Below, piece by piece: positions 11,201 to 22,060 of a stretch of DNA of 64,000 nucleotides. The first letter of the stretch is position 1. The number at the start of each line of letters is the position of its first letter. Both the position numbers and the translations under genes were made by a program. The notes under the pieces were generated by a model, which saw only the letters and a program-made list of their open reading frames with translations, ran no database searches and was not told the DNA's origin. Origin of the DNA: Symsagittifera roscoffensis (lineage: Eukaryota > Xenacoelomorpha > Acoela > Convolutidae); NCBI RefSeq assembly GCF_963678635.1, contig NC_087066.1, forward strand, positions 40,137,223 through 40,201,222. Reading direction: 5' to 3'.

Positions 11201-11934
11201 CAGTGCTGATTTAAATTATCCGGACAAAACGAACAAAACTTGATTTTTCAAACGCGTTTTTCTCAAATTGGGTTAACCCTAGACAAAAAATGAAGAGAAC
11301 AAAAGCTGCTTAGAATTTCACCAGAATTAATATGGTGCCATTTTTTCTCCGAAATTCTTAACAAAAATTTTACCCCAAAAATGGGTCAATTCGGCTTTTT
11401 TCAATTAATCAAGAATTACGCTGAAACTACTTTGTTAATTGATACAAAAATTATATCACCACAGGAAACCTCTTACGCAGCTCAACAAAGTTTAAGAAGG
11501 GTTAAACCTCCAAAAATTTGCGCAAATTGTTTAAAATTTATTTTTTAACAGAGTTTCTGGGTTTTATAAAGTAAAAATCACATTTATTGAATATCAAGTG
11601 AAATTTTTTTCTCTTATACTGGTTTTTGGAGATTTAACCCTTCTTAAACTTTTTGAGCTGCGTAAGAGGCTTCCTGTGATATAATTTTCGTATCAATTAA
11701 CAAAGTAGTTTCAGCGTAATTCTTGATTAATTGAAAAAAGCCAAATTGACCCATTTTTGGGGTAAAATGTTTGTTAAGAATTTCGGAGAAAAAATGGCAC
11801 CATATTAATTCTGCTGGAATTTTAAGCAAGTTTTGTCTCCTTAAGTTTTCACCTAAACTCAACCCAATTTGAGAAAAACGTGTTTGAAAATTCAAGTTAT
11901 GTTCGTTTTGTCCGGATAATTGAAATCAGCACTG
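11201..11934. mobile_element. Foldback MITE, Tc1/mariner (probably pogo-like)
   Basis: It begins CAGTGCTGATTTAAATTATC and ends with the inverse (AATTGAAATCAGCACTG). Both ends are flanked by TA (11199-11200 and 11935-11936). The inverted arms are about 310 bp each (to ~11510, and from ~11625), separated by ~110 bp of AT-rich spacer. Both arms carry the TCCGGACAAAACGAAC block near the tips. TA duplication and CAGTG ends fit the Tc1/mariner superfamily, with a pogo-like flavour. No transposase is encoded. The flanks rejoin across the insertion into the dispersed GTCATAC-TTCC motif, showing the empty-site sequence. Confidence 0.85.
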
Positions 11935-11936
11935 TA

Positions 11937-12790
11937 TTCCAATTCACGAAAAGTGTATTATAAGCATTTTTTCGACTAAGTGCTTTTCAGAAATCCTTCC
12001 AAAAGGCTTGTTAGGTAAGATTCAATGAGCTTACATTGGGTTTCATTTGAATGATAACAGATTCGTCATCAAATTTTTAATTTTCTGTTGCACAAAAAAA
12101 AATTTTATTGTACGATTTTCATTCATTTTCATTTATTGTACGATTTTCATTTTATTTAAAAGCAAAATTGAGAAAAAGTTCTCAGTTCTAATTTTAGTCG
12201 CTCAACATTTTTATTTACAAAAAAAACTTTTTCAAATTTTTACTCAGTCCAACATTTTTGCAACAGAATTTTTGTAACAGAGACCTCGTAGCATTTTACA
12301 AAAAATTAAATTTTTATGTTATAATTTCGAATGAATTTCAAATTTTATTTTTCTTGGTATCTAGCATTACGTAGTTTTAACTGCATTTTCAATTTTATCC
12401 TGTTGATTTTCAGACTTGGTTCAACTTTTGCTTTTTGTGCTCAGAGGTGAAACACAAATAAAAAACTCAAAAAAGTTACATGGAAAAAATGCTGTCGAAC
12501 TATTTCATATTGCGGAAAAAATAATTATCATACATTAATTTTATTATGAAAAAAAAAGACCATCATGCAATAATTTTTTATTCTATGGAATGGTATGATA
12601 AGCTTTTTCTCCACTAGTATTGAGTTGTATGATAAGCATTTTTTTAACAACCCGGGCCGCTACCATTATTTATATAATCGTATTGTGAAGCTGATTGCTC
12701 AGAAACTGTTTTCAACTTTGACTTTCTGTTTCGTTTCAGCATTCGGAGGCGAATACCACGCCGTGTGAGGTTTGAGAAGGTTCTGAGGCC
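11937..12790. other. Gene-free stretch
   Basis: AT-rich, with more copies of the GTATGATAAGC / ATCATACA dispersed motif at 12520-12640. No exon recognised. Confidence 0.5.
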
Positions 12791-12893
12791 GTAAAGTCCC
12801 ATTCGGGGTTGTAAGGTCCCGTCCCCTCTGTAAGGATAAGGTTCCGTCTGGGGTTGGGGTCGTAAGGTTCCACGCGGGGTCGTCAAGTCCCGA
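12791..12893. repeat. Imperfect GC-rich minisatellite (GTAAGGTCCC units)
   Basis: Five or so degenerate units of about 20-30 bp, each starting GTAAGG or GTAAAG and followed by a TCCC/TTCC and CGGGGT block. The G/C content is well above the surroundings. Confidence 0.7.
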
Positions 12894-13697
12894 ATAATGT
12901 CCGGCTCGAATGTTGGTCGTGGCACCAGTATTTCTGAGAGACTTGTCACAACGGGAAAAAGATGGCTCAAAATCCAATCATTCAAAAGTTTAGTCAGATA
13001 AACGAGGATAGCTCATATGAGCGGTGTAAAAATACGCACGTAACAGAGCCAAAAACGATCATGAAAAAATTGAACATCAATCTGTAAACTAGCTTAATAA
13101 TCAGAGACTTGAAGCTAATTGACGGCAACCATGACGGCGGATTTGAGCCCCGGTTTTATATACACTGGAAAGCAAAGAATAGGTAGAGCTATAATGACTT
13201 GAAAATGATTGAAATTAGTCAATTTGATTTCAAGCGTCAGCACCGGTAAAAAAAACTTATACGAAAAATTGAAAATAATTCATTCGCAAACCTAAAAATG
13301 TGGTCTGAAACAAATATTTGCAAAATAAAAGACTTCTCAAAAAAATTGCTGAGCAATAACGAACAAAAACAGCTGTTTATTGTGCACAAAGTACAGACTG
13401 TTCCGACCATAGACTTAAAAAACACTTTTTTTCCACATTAGTGTCGTTTTTTTTCTGTGTGGTGTGATAAAAAGATTTGAACAAAACAAGGGAGGCATAT
13501 TTGCCAATCATAATCAAAAACGTCAATTTGAAAACAATTTTTAGAAAAACTAAAACCTATCCGAATACAACGTACCTTCGCATTTTACAAATAGTCGGAA
13601 CGAAAACAAAAATCCAGTTCCTTGTTCCCTAATAGGCAAAATCTGTTAAAAAGTTTGAAGATATGATTCAGTGATTTTCAAAAAACTTCAGACCAGC
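12894..13697. other. Gene-free stretch before the LTR element
   Basis: No exon recognised. A segment near 13370-13470 (GACTGTTCCGACC, then GTGTCG...CTGTGTGGTGTGAT) resembles the hairpin-family sequence at 39100-39190. The 5-bp target duplication CCAGC is at 13693-13697. Confidence 0.5.
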
Positions 13698-14040
13698 TGT
13701 CAAAGGTGATCTTTTAACCTCTATTGCTGCATATCTTCTAGTATTGAATTAAAGAGTACCTGCCAAAAGCACATCTGCTTTTGGACATCTGATCTTTGTT
13801 CAGTGCAATGTTTTATACAACCAATTTAAATTCAACTTCTTAACCAAACTTAACTTTTAAGTAGCTTAGATACTTTTTAACTTTCTGTCTTTTAATCTAA
13901 TCTTAGTTTAAAATCTGCTAGTGTTTTAGTAGAGAGCCCATCCTTTTACCGAGTCTTAAACTAGTCTTAGTTTAAGTACAACCCTTATCGTTAGTCATTT
14001 AGAATATTCATACCCTGAATACTGTCTTCACTTTTTAACA
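13698..14040 (+). repeat. 5' LTR
   Basis: Starts TGTCAAAGGTGATCTTTTAA and ends CTTCACTTTTTAACA. It aligns along its whole length with 21116-21455. The sequence just inside (14041-14065) contains ACGAGTCGAACC, complementary to a generic tRNA T-arm (GGTTCGACTC). It could be a degenerate primer-binding site reaching into the T-arm, but the usual TGG start is TGA here. Confidence 0.9.
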
Positions 14041-15960
14041 TGACGCAGTCAAACGAGTCGAACCTACGAGGTCCAGTGTTTTTTTTGGAACAACGAAACA
14101 AACAAAATTACCTAGATTAAAAAAAATGCGCCAAAAAGTTTCAGTTGACAATCATCGCTAAAAAATCCTTGAATAATGAAGATTTGATAAATCTACCAAT
14201 TAGACCCGAGTTAATTGTCGTTATCCCAGAAACATCATAATCATCCGATGATTCAACCTGCCGGGCAGAAAAAGAAGAAAGAAGTAAACAAGCATCACAA
14301 ACTTTTAATGAAGAAGTGCGAAGGAGGAAAGACAAAAATAACGCAAAATATAACGGCGTACAAATCGGTGACATGGATAAGAAGCTAATATCGCAATTAT
14401 ACCTAGCTTGCCAGAGAAGGCCAAAAATGCTTCGCACACAATAGTCCTGGAAAAAGAAAAAAGAATACTTGATATAATTTTTGCAAAAATCTGGGAGTAA
14501 CTAAGAACCACGTTCACTATAACTACGAATTCAACTTAGGAAAGATACAAGTTTTTCATTCGAAGGTAGAATGATAACGAGTCACTAGAGAAGTTCATCG
14601 AAATTTTTTCAGATCTGGCAAAAAACTGTATACTAGGCGATCTAGAGACGGAACTAGTGTCAGAGATATTTTTATTACCAAAATACGGAACATGGAAAAT
14701 CAGAAAAAGTTGTGTATCGATTTTCTGACCCCAGAGAGAGAATATTTTAGCCGACGTTATAGTACGCGAGAAAGGCATGAAAATACATCAAGATTAAATA
14801 AAAAGTTCAGTATATAGTTCTGTACAAAAGCTATATTATGTACACAAGCTAACATTGCAGGAGTTCAGCCAGAGCACAAACCATTGTTGCGGAGCAAAAT
14901 CCGAAATTACTTCCTAGTTTTTACTGTAGATAACGATAATGAAGTGCAGGCTATTGAAATGAAAAAAAATTTAGAACAGTATTTTCTCACGAAGGACAAG
15001 AGCTGAAGAATTCATTAATGGTGTCAATTGGTAACTTTAACCCATTCATAACTGAAATACAAATTGACTCAGCCGGCCCAGTATCATTCATAAAAACGAC
15101 TTACTCCACGAACTTAAGATAAGAGATAGATTCTTACAACTCGAAGCAATTTATGAAATAAAAAAAAAGCTTATGAAGGAGTTGGGAATGCGATGAATGT
15201 TACCGGATAAGTCGCCGTCAGAATACAATCGAACGGATGGGATGCCAAAAATCAACAAATTTTCATACGGAAGTGCATAAAAAACTTGCTAAGCAATGAC
15301 ATTCTACCAAACCTGAAAACAAAAGTTTCAACACCCACGGCAGCAGAAGCAGGCCTCACCCACAGTATCCGACGCGCTGTCCATCCCGAGAAAAACACCA
15401 GTCAGGATAGAAGTTAACCGGATCAAATTTGAGTCAGACACCCATTCATGCCAAATCTGCGACGCACCAATACCACGTGAGTTCAAATAGTACATATCTA
15501 ATATATTCCCGGAACTCCTAACAAAAACAGGCTGAACAAAAAAAAGTTTTGTAAATACATATTTCATTGAACCACAAAAACCGATACAAGTAAAAGGCAG
15601 GCGCATACCCAAATATTTGCCCCTCAAATTTAAACTCTGTGTCGACCACTTATTTAGCAACCAATCAAGTAAAGTAGCTTTGAATTCAAAATTACTAAAT
15701 AAGCAAAGTTTTCGCAATAAATATTAAATGCTTAGTTTGTTCGAACTAATCGCTAACGTCTACTTAACAATCAGCGGCCATGACGAAAAAAAATTGGTTT
15801 TAATTCTTTAAGTTAAAGTACATCATTCATTTTGGCGAATACTATTATCAAGAGAAGCCAGCAACCAATTCAATTTCAACATAGTGGGAGGAGCATTAAT
15901 GGGAGGGTTCGTATCGTTTTGAAACGTGATTTTACGGATTAGGCGATAAGACAAAATAAG

Positions 15961-16180
15961 TTTCAACTCATTATGGACCGCTTGACCAAAACACTAGTAA
16001 TTTTACACTGTTATTTAGACGACATTAATATCGCTACAATTGGTAGCGCTTAATATCACTGTAAATTGGTTTCTGATGTTTGAAGAACTTTTGACGAAGC
16101 AGGACTAGCCATAAAATGGGAGAAAATATAAACTTTCAACCTATATAATGTAGTGGTTGGATTCAAAATCGACGCAAAAG
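15961..16180 (+). pseudogene. Ty3/gypsy reverse transcriptase fragment (YLDD)
   Basis: The plus-strand frame reads FQLIMDRLTKTLVI then LHCYLDDINIA, with the YLDD catalytic box at 16012-16023. It is followed in shifted frames by an AGLAIKWEK-like motif and VVGFKIDAKG (matching the gypsy H/F-L-G-F-x-I-x-x-x-G motif) at 16150-16183. Stops interrupt the frame, so it is inactive. Confidence 0.85.
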
Positions 16181-16477
16181 GAACCACTCCTTCGAATAAC
16201 AAATCTGATAATACAAAATGTATTGAATATCTAATGGGCTCAATCAACCAATTTAACAAACTTTTCTCAAGCATCCATATCTACACCGTTCAGAGAGCTA
16301 TTGCAGAAAAACAAACAGTTCAACTGGTCAAACGTACATCTCGCAGCAATTGAGAAAACTTGGAAAAATCTGTAATACAGTGACAACCATTTCCAAGTCA
16401 ATCCTAAGAGAAAAGTACGACGCATCACACGTAAGGTTGGGTGCATCCCTCGAGCACGACCATGGGGAGAGCTTGCA

Positions 16478-16775
16478 AAACCGTAGCATTCGCGAGGAGA
16501 TTCCCTAACATAGCCGAATTAAAATTCAGTACAAACGAACTTGAACTTTTTGGCTTAGCTTGGGCGCTAGACCAATTTGAAAACAACTTTTTGGGTTAGC
16601 AATTTTTTACCCTTACAGATCATAAAATTTTTAATCGGAGCATTACAGGTTGATAAGTATACAAAAACATCTCAACCCTTCCTTATCCGTTGTGCAGATA
16701 ATCTTCTACTCTGACATTTCACGTCGAACATCTCCCGGACAAAAAAATGGGATTTGTAGATTACTTATCTAGGCA
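16478..16775 (+). pseudogene. Ty3/gypsy RNase H fragment
   Basis: KTVAFARRFPNIAELKFSTN then ELELFGLAWALDQFENNFLG matches the gypsy RNase H pattern, in which a V-A-F/Y-x-S-R block is followed by E-K/L-E-L-L-A-x-x-W-A-L. It is followed by TDHK, and later by VEHLPDKK...DYLSRH, equivalent to the end of RNase H before the integrase zinc domain. Stops lie between the pieces. Confidence 0.85.
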
Positions 16776-17099
16776 TCTAGGCATCCAACGGCCGATCCCG
16801 TACTAGTTTCAAATGATGACAAAAATTTTGTTATCACTTCAGTAAATCACATTATATTTATTCTAGGCTTTGAAAAGTTGATGCCTAGATATTCCAGTTC
16901 TCAGTTAAGGAACAAATTCTCTCAGAAAAAAGTGTCTCATGCCTCAAAATACTACAACATGATTGGTCAATCGAAGAGTAAGCTGACCAGACAAAAAACT
17001 GAGCCCCCCACAGATTACTATCTTACTTTTTGTACCAAAAGGGATACAAAACTTGTTAACGATACCCAACAGTCGATTGTTGTTGTCGTTGAGCCCCTT

Positions 17100-18620
17100 C
17101 TTGTTGCTCCTTGTACTGCTTGCCGGATCGGTCTTCACCCAAGACCCTTCCGAATTGAGCGCAAATCAGCTAACCCTTCCGGTTTGAGCGCAATTTATCA
17201 TTAACGTGCTTAAATGCTCAAATAACCCTACAGTACAAGCCTCAAAAACGGGCCACAAAATTGATCGTAACGATCCTGACTGATATAAATGCCTGTAACA
17301 AGAATATATCTATCAACAACAAACGGGGGGTTGAATCACATCTTGTCTGGGGGGATGATTTCTACTGATTTTTTACTTTTTTTTACTGTTTTTGGTTTTT
17401 TCGGTTATTTTTTATGTTTTTTGTTTTTCTTGGGTACTATATTATTTTTTGTTTGGTTTTACTTATATCTTTAAGTGTTTTTGGTCACCAACCACTCAGG
17501 GGACGAGGAGACGGCCGATCCCCCCACCCTTCCTGGTTCGTGAATTTTCGGTCTTAACTAGGTTAAAAAACTATTCACGGCAATCCGGAAGGCCTCCGCG
17601 TTCCGAACTACCCTTCCGCCCCGGCGGTTTAGGCCTATTAAGGGCGTTAATGTGAGCATCCGCTCGGCGCAGAGTGCTCGTTAATGGTTCCGCCGGTCAT
17701 GATGTTATAAAAGAATAACATCCAGGAGCGCCATAAAAACATACATGTAACATTCGCCCGGAAGATACATATCGACGGATAACAAAACTAAGTCTTAAGA
17801 CGACTGGCTAGCGTCTAAACAGAGCTTTGCATGTTTTTCACCGTCTCTACCAAGCCAGTACTTTTCGGTGGTCTTTTCTAACATCGGGTCGACAAAAACG
17901 TTACTGTTCTCCGGCTTCGACCAGAACGCTCAAATTAACTGAATTACATGCAAAAATAGTGAGCTCATGGCTGGGTCTCAGTATCCCCAGACCACGAGGT
18001 CACTCCCAAAAACAGGGCTACTACTTATTATATTACTATTGTTTTTGTTCAGTAGATAAAAATCATCATCTCCATCGAAGATGGATCAACCCTTTCCCCC
18101 CAACTCTTAGCACCTCATCCTTGTCAAAACTAATCCAAATATCAACTAAATTCAAGTCAGGACATGACAGGATGCTAAAAGTTCATATGAGTCAATAAAA
18201 GTTTTCCGTCCCGAGACCCTTCCGGTTTCTTGAATCCGCTGAATCAAGCCCGTTGCTCTTGATTTCTTCCTAATCCGGAAGGCTGGTTTCTTACCCTTCA
18301 CCGTTGTTTGCAACGGCCTTGCAACTATTGTAGCAGCACAATAGTTGCAACTCGGAACGTTCTCTGCAATCTGCTGCTGTTTTTCAATCACGATTGTTGT
18401 TGTTATCGTCAGCGCAACTAATGTTGTTGTGTTTTTTCTCTCGTTTCTTGTTAAAATGGCCGTTTCAGCATTTCTCAGAAATGTGACGTCATCATTCGAA
18501 TTTTTGAAATTTTAAAATACTAGAATATTCCAGCCTTCACCGTTTGGCTAAACGTTCCAATAACGCCCTTAGTTGTTAAAAACCACCAATCCGGAAGGCT
18601 TACTGCTAAAATTCCGAATT
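17100..18620. other. GC-richer segment with repeated CCTTCCGG / CCGGAAGG, within the LTR element
   Basis: This stretch differs in base composition from both sides. It contains at least seven copies of CCTTCCG or its complement CCGGAAGG (about 17145, 17175, 17585, 17610, 18215, 18280, 18590), often as AATCCGGAAGG. It lies where integrase should be, so it is probably a nested insertion or a rearranged part. No coding domain was recognised. Confidence 0.5.
18319..18350. other. Perfect 13-bp stem hairpin
   Basis: TTGCAACTATTGT, loop AGCAGC, ACAATAGTTGCAA. A perfect inverted repeat in the GC-richer segment. Confidence 0.85.
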
Positions 18621-19441
18621 CTGCAGAGATTGCATTTTTCACATTCTGGTCGAATGTCACACAATTTCAGAATTCTTAAAGAAACAATCGATAAAAACCC
18701 GCTCGAATAAAAAAAATTCATAAGTAAAAAAATCTCCTTCTACTATACCCAGTACAGGCTACCCGTCGGGTACTTCTACAACTCAATCCAGTGCTAATGA
18801 GAAGAGTCCTAATGTTACCAAACATAACTTATTTCCATTCTCTTGGTCAGAAACTTTTGATTCGATACTCATGGCTTTACTCAGAAAAAAAGACCTTGGC
18901 TTTACTCAGAAGAAAAGACCTTGTATGGAGGAAAAATTAGGCAATTTGGCATAATCTTGTGAAATTTTCATCTTCAAAAAAACTTGGATTGGAATATACT
19001 TCTATTATGTATAGATAAAGGAGGAAATTTCAATTGCTGGGACAGACGACACGACTGAGAAACTCTGGACGATTTAGAGGATGGATACATAGACGACGAC
19101 TCCTATATGTTCCTTGAGGCGATGTCGAAAGTGCCACCAAATAAGTTCCAACGAGTTCGGCTTTCCCATTAAAAGTTCTCTCACGCACAGAGAAATAAAA
19201 AGCCCAAGGGGTAGCCAATCCCGTACTGAATATCCCAACGTGTAAGATATATCGAAAAGTTCAAGATAGAAAAAAGTATGAACCGTACTAAAAATAACTT
19301 ACCGTACTATAAATAAAGAAGAAGTAGTGAGGTAATCGGACCATACTGTAACCCTTATGAAGGGTAAAATAATTCGTAAATCTGATTTAGCAGTGAAAAG
19401 ATTAACAGAAAAAAGAAGGTGAGCCCCAGAAAGAAGAATTA

Positions 19442-19735
19442 TTGGTGAAGTTATACGCTACAAAAGGGCCAAGGAGTGTGATTAAGCGAGCCAGAAATGT
19501 TGTAGTCAAACGTTTGAAAGCAACTCAAAATGAAGATTTAGATGTTGCTAGACGTAATGCGATCATGAACAGCTCGAGAGAAATCCTCCTGCGAGAGGAA
19601 GAAAAGGAGAGGGAGATGTCCTATCGGCACAGAACGCGACTTAGAACATATCCCGTCGCGACAACCCAGCCAAAGTCAAACATCGGAAAAAATGGAAACG
19701 GCACCTCCAAATATGTCTATGGAGACTATATCTGA
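19442..19735 (+). CDS. Element-encoded basic/charged ORF, function unknown
   Basis: A 97-codon open frame 3' of the recognised pol fragments inside the LTR element. It is very rich in Arg, Lys and Glu (for example REILLREEEKEREMSYRHRT), with likely coiled-coil or RNA-binding character. It overlaps the next frame. I do not recognise it. It may be the C-terminal tail of pol, a displaced gag piece or an accessory ORF. Confidence 0.4.
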   Translation: MVKLYATKGPRSVIKRARNVVVKRLKATQNEDLDVARRNAIMNSSREILLREEEKEREMSYRHRTRLRTYPVATTQPKSNIGKNGNGTSKYVYGDYI

Positions 19736-20201
19736 CGACGAAGCTAGCCGTTTGATCCTCTTAAAAAACCTTAAGCCATTTACCCGAATAAACCTCAAAA
19801 ATGTACAAGTTTCCGCAGCCCAACTTTCAGCGGATATCAAAATAGAAGTCCCACAAAAGGAAGACCCAGAACCGGTCAATGATCAGGTCCCACCGCAAGC
19901 TTTAGTCCAACCAAAAATGCCGACCGCAAACTCGGAACAATCCATCATACCACCCATCATTCATCCGGACAGTCAAGAGGAAACGGACGACAGACAACAA
20001 GAATTTAGCAACCAAAATGAGGCGACCCAACCGCAAAACTTGATTTCAAATCCGAAAAGGAGCGTGCCTGAAAACCCCAATAGAATGGATTCCGAGAACC
20101 AGAGAACCAATCCAATGCCGATTCGAGGCTCCTCAAGACCAAAACCCACCCGGATGGTCAAGAGGAAAGCGTCCTCGCCCATGAAGTCAACGCCTCCATG
20201 A
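19692..20201 (+). CDS. Element-encoded Pro/Asn/Gln-rich ORF, function unknown
   Basis: 169 codons without interruption, which is notable in an element otherwise full of stops. The N-terminal part is acidic (METISDDEASRLILLKNLKP). The centre is rich in P, Q, N and E, and the C-terminus is basic (RPKPTRMVKRKASSPMKSTP). The low-complexity makeup suggests an unstructured protein. It sits between pol and the 3' LTR, the position of env or accessory ORFs, but no signal peptide or membrane segment is seen. Confidence 0.45.
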   Translation: METAPPNMSMETISDDEASRLILLKNLKPFTRINLKNVQVSAAQLSADIKIEVPQKEDPEPVNDQVPPQALVQPKMPTANSEQSIIPPIIHPDSQEETDDRQQEFSNQNEATQPQNLISNPKRSVPENPNRMDSENQRTNPMPIRGSSRPKPTRMVKRKASSPMKSTPP

Positions 20202-20267
20202 AAGCTATCGGATCATCACGTCAGACACAACATCAGACACATCCGGTCCATAAAGCCACCATTACTG

Positions 20268-20477
20268 CTGGGAGAACGAATCTTCACGAGCCTTGTAGAA
20301 CATTCCGATGTTAGGCCGGGTGAACACTCTTCTACTTGTATAAAAATCCCTTCCACATCATCGCTAGAAGCTATAACTATCGAAATAGAAAACCCGTCAG
20401 TAACTGTTGTGGATCTCACCACCCCGAATTCATCCCCACTAAGGCGTTCGACCCCCGACATTTCGAGAAGAAGTTGA
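20268..20477 (+). CDS. Continuation-like open frame, Ser/Thr/Pro-rich
   Basis: Open frame LGERIFTSLVEHSDVRPGEH followed by a Ser/Thr-rich stretch to ...NSSPLRRSTPDISRRS and TGA at 20475-20477. It resembles a frameshifted continuation of the ORF ending at 20201. After the inverted repeat at 20531 a similar composition resumes (SEYDPSDTPIEPLTVVDTP). A single longer ancestral ORF to about 20820 is likely. Confidence 0.4.
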   Translation: MGERIFTSLVEHSDVRPGEHSSTCIKIPSTSSLEAITIEIENPSVTVVDLTTPNSSPLRRSTPDISRRS

Positions 20478-20575
20478 TTTGACCTAGAAAGCATTTTCAA
20501 TCAAATTCCCCCTCCTCGACTTCCAAACAAGGGAAATTTGATCGAAAATGCTTTCTAGGTCAAATCAACTTCTTC
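20467..20575. repeat. 44-bp inverted repeat (hairpin) with 20-bp loop
   Basis: The left arm, 20467-20510, starts GAAGAAGTTGATTTGACC. The right arm, 20531-20575, is its reverse complement, ending GGTCAAATCAACTTCTTC, with only one base substitution and one inserted base. It lies inside the element-encoded open frame and disrupts it. Confidence 0.9.
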
Positions 20576-21115
20576 TGGTCAAAGTGAATACGATCCGTCG
20601 GACACACCCATTGAACCGCTAACCGTTGTTGACACACCCATTGCTGATACTCCCGATCGGCTGAAGACAACCTCTTTTATCAAGGCTAAAGTCTCCAATG
20701 ACACTAGAAGACCTCAAAAAATGGACAGCATTGAGAGCATTGAAGCGAGTTGCCTACTGAAACTATTAAAACAAAAATTCTACATTCCGCAAAAGATTCA
20801 TATAACTTCCGTAAAAACTTAATTTTACGTTTCGTTGCAAACGATATTCAGCACCTGGAATTATGCTTCGATGATTTAATTTTTTGACTTAACTCGTTTT
20901 ACTTAAAAAAATGAGTGCATTGCTTCTTTATTTTGTAATTTACTTCAACTCTTTTTGTTAGTTTGTCAAATATTTTGGTTCAGTTAACCTCCACGTAGAT
21001 GAACTTTGTTTTTGTTGTTAGAGCTATCTTGTGCCCATCGGCCGCCTTCCTCGGATGAAAGTTAAAGGTATATCATATTAAACATCGGTGCCTTCCAATA
21101 ACTTTTCCAGGAGAA

Positions 21116-21455
21116 TGTCAAAGCTGATCTTTTAACATCTATTGCTGCTTATGTTCTAGTTTTGAATTAAAGAGTACCTGCCAAAAGCACATCGGCTTTA
21201 GGACATCTGATCTTTGTTCAGTGTAATGTGTTATGCAACCAATTTCAATTCAACTTTTCAACCGACATTAACTTTTAACTAGCCAAGATACCTTTTAACC
21301 TTCCGTCTTTTAGTCTAGTCTTAGCTTAAAACTTTACTAAGTTTTTAGAAGAGAACCCATCGTTTTACCGAGTCTTAAACTAGTTTTAGTTTAATTCCAA
21401 CCCTTACGTAAGCCATTTAGAATTTTCTTACCCTGTCTATTTTCACTTCTTAACA
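21116..21455 (+). repeat. 3' LTR
   Basis: Starts TGTCAAAGCTGATCTTTTAA and ends TTCACTTCTTAACA, collinear with the 5' LTR. It is directly followed by the CCAGC target duplication. The purine stretch before it (AGGAGAA) is short for a polypurine tract. Confidence 0.9.
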
Positions 21456-22060
21456 CCAGCTATCCACAAAAAAAAGTTTAACAACACTCTAGCTGTAGCT
21501 ATTGAATTGAGTAGTCTCCATGCTTTCGTGAAAAATACGGAAATTTGGGTCATGCCATACTCAATTTCTGGCATTCATTTTAACGATTAAAAAAATTATT
21601 AAACACTTATTTGAGAAGTTACAAACTATCTCACTGTAACGCTTGCTATATCGAGAAAAAAATTAAGAAAAGGTTAACAGATGCGAAAAATTGGGGAAAA
21701 TTTTCAGATTTTAGATTTCGGGACTAATTTACATGAAAACAAAAATAAGGAAAATTTTTTGAGTTTGTAAAACTTGGGATTTTTTCTTATTTGACCAGAT
21801 AGCATCGAAACTTATAAAATTGTGTAAAGAGAGAAACTAAGGTCAAAATACAAAATAAAACTATCGCAAACTATAGATTAAATTTTTTTTTGAAAAACAA
21901 GTAAGACGAGGGAAATATCCGCCTTTCATTTTTTCAAGATCGAGATTGAAAAGGTGTTAGACTCAAGACGCAAACTCCCTGATTGGGGCTCTATGATTCT
22001 CGACGAACATCGTAAACAGTGCTTTGATATTACGTTAAACTTTTTGATTTGGTTGATGCT
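21456..22060. other. Gene-free stretch
   Basis: AT-rich. No exon recognised. Confidence 0.5.

Larger units (their letters stand above)
13698..21455 (+). mobile_element. Ty3/gypsy-type LTR retrotransposon, degraded
   Basis: A 7.76-kb element bounded by two direct repeats of 343 and 340 bp with TG...CA ends. It is flanked by the 5-bp target duplication CCAGC (13693-13697 and 21456-21460). The plus strand retains fragments of reverse transcriptase with a YLDD box and an RNase H/linker region, both of Ty3/gypsy type. The reading frame is broken by many stops and frameshifts. An aspartic-protease-like trace (IDSAGPVSFI) lies near 15060-15100. I could not recognise gag or integrase. A GC-richer segment at 17.1-18.6 kb occupies the expected integrase position, so a secondary insertion is likely. 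Three open frames of unusual composition lie between there and the 3' LTR. The LTRs differ at many sites, so the insertion is old. Confidence 0.9.

Noticed and set aside
12644-12985. Two overlapping minus-strand open frames across GC-rich sequence
   Set aside because: They lie over the GTAAGG minisatellite. No family is recognisable and no splice context is seen.
14141-15717. Minus-strand open frames within the LTR element
   Set aside because: They are antisense to retrotransposon fragments readable on the plus strand.
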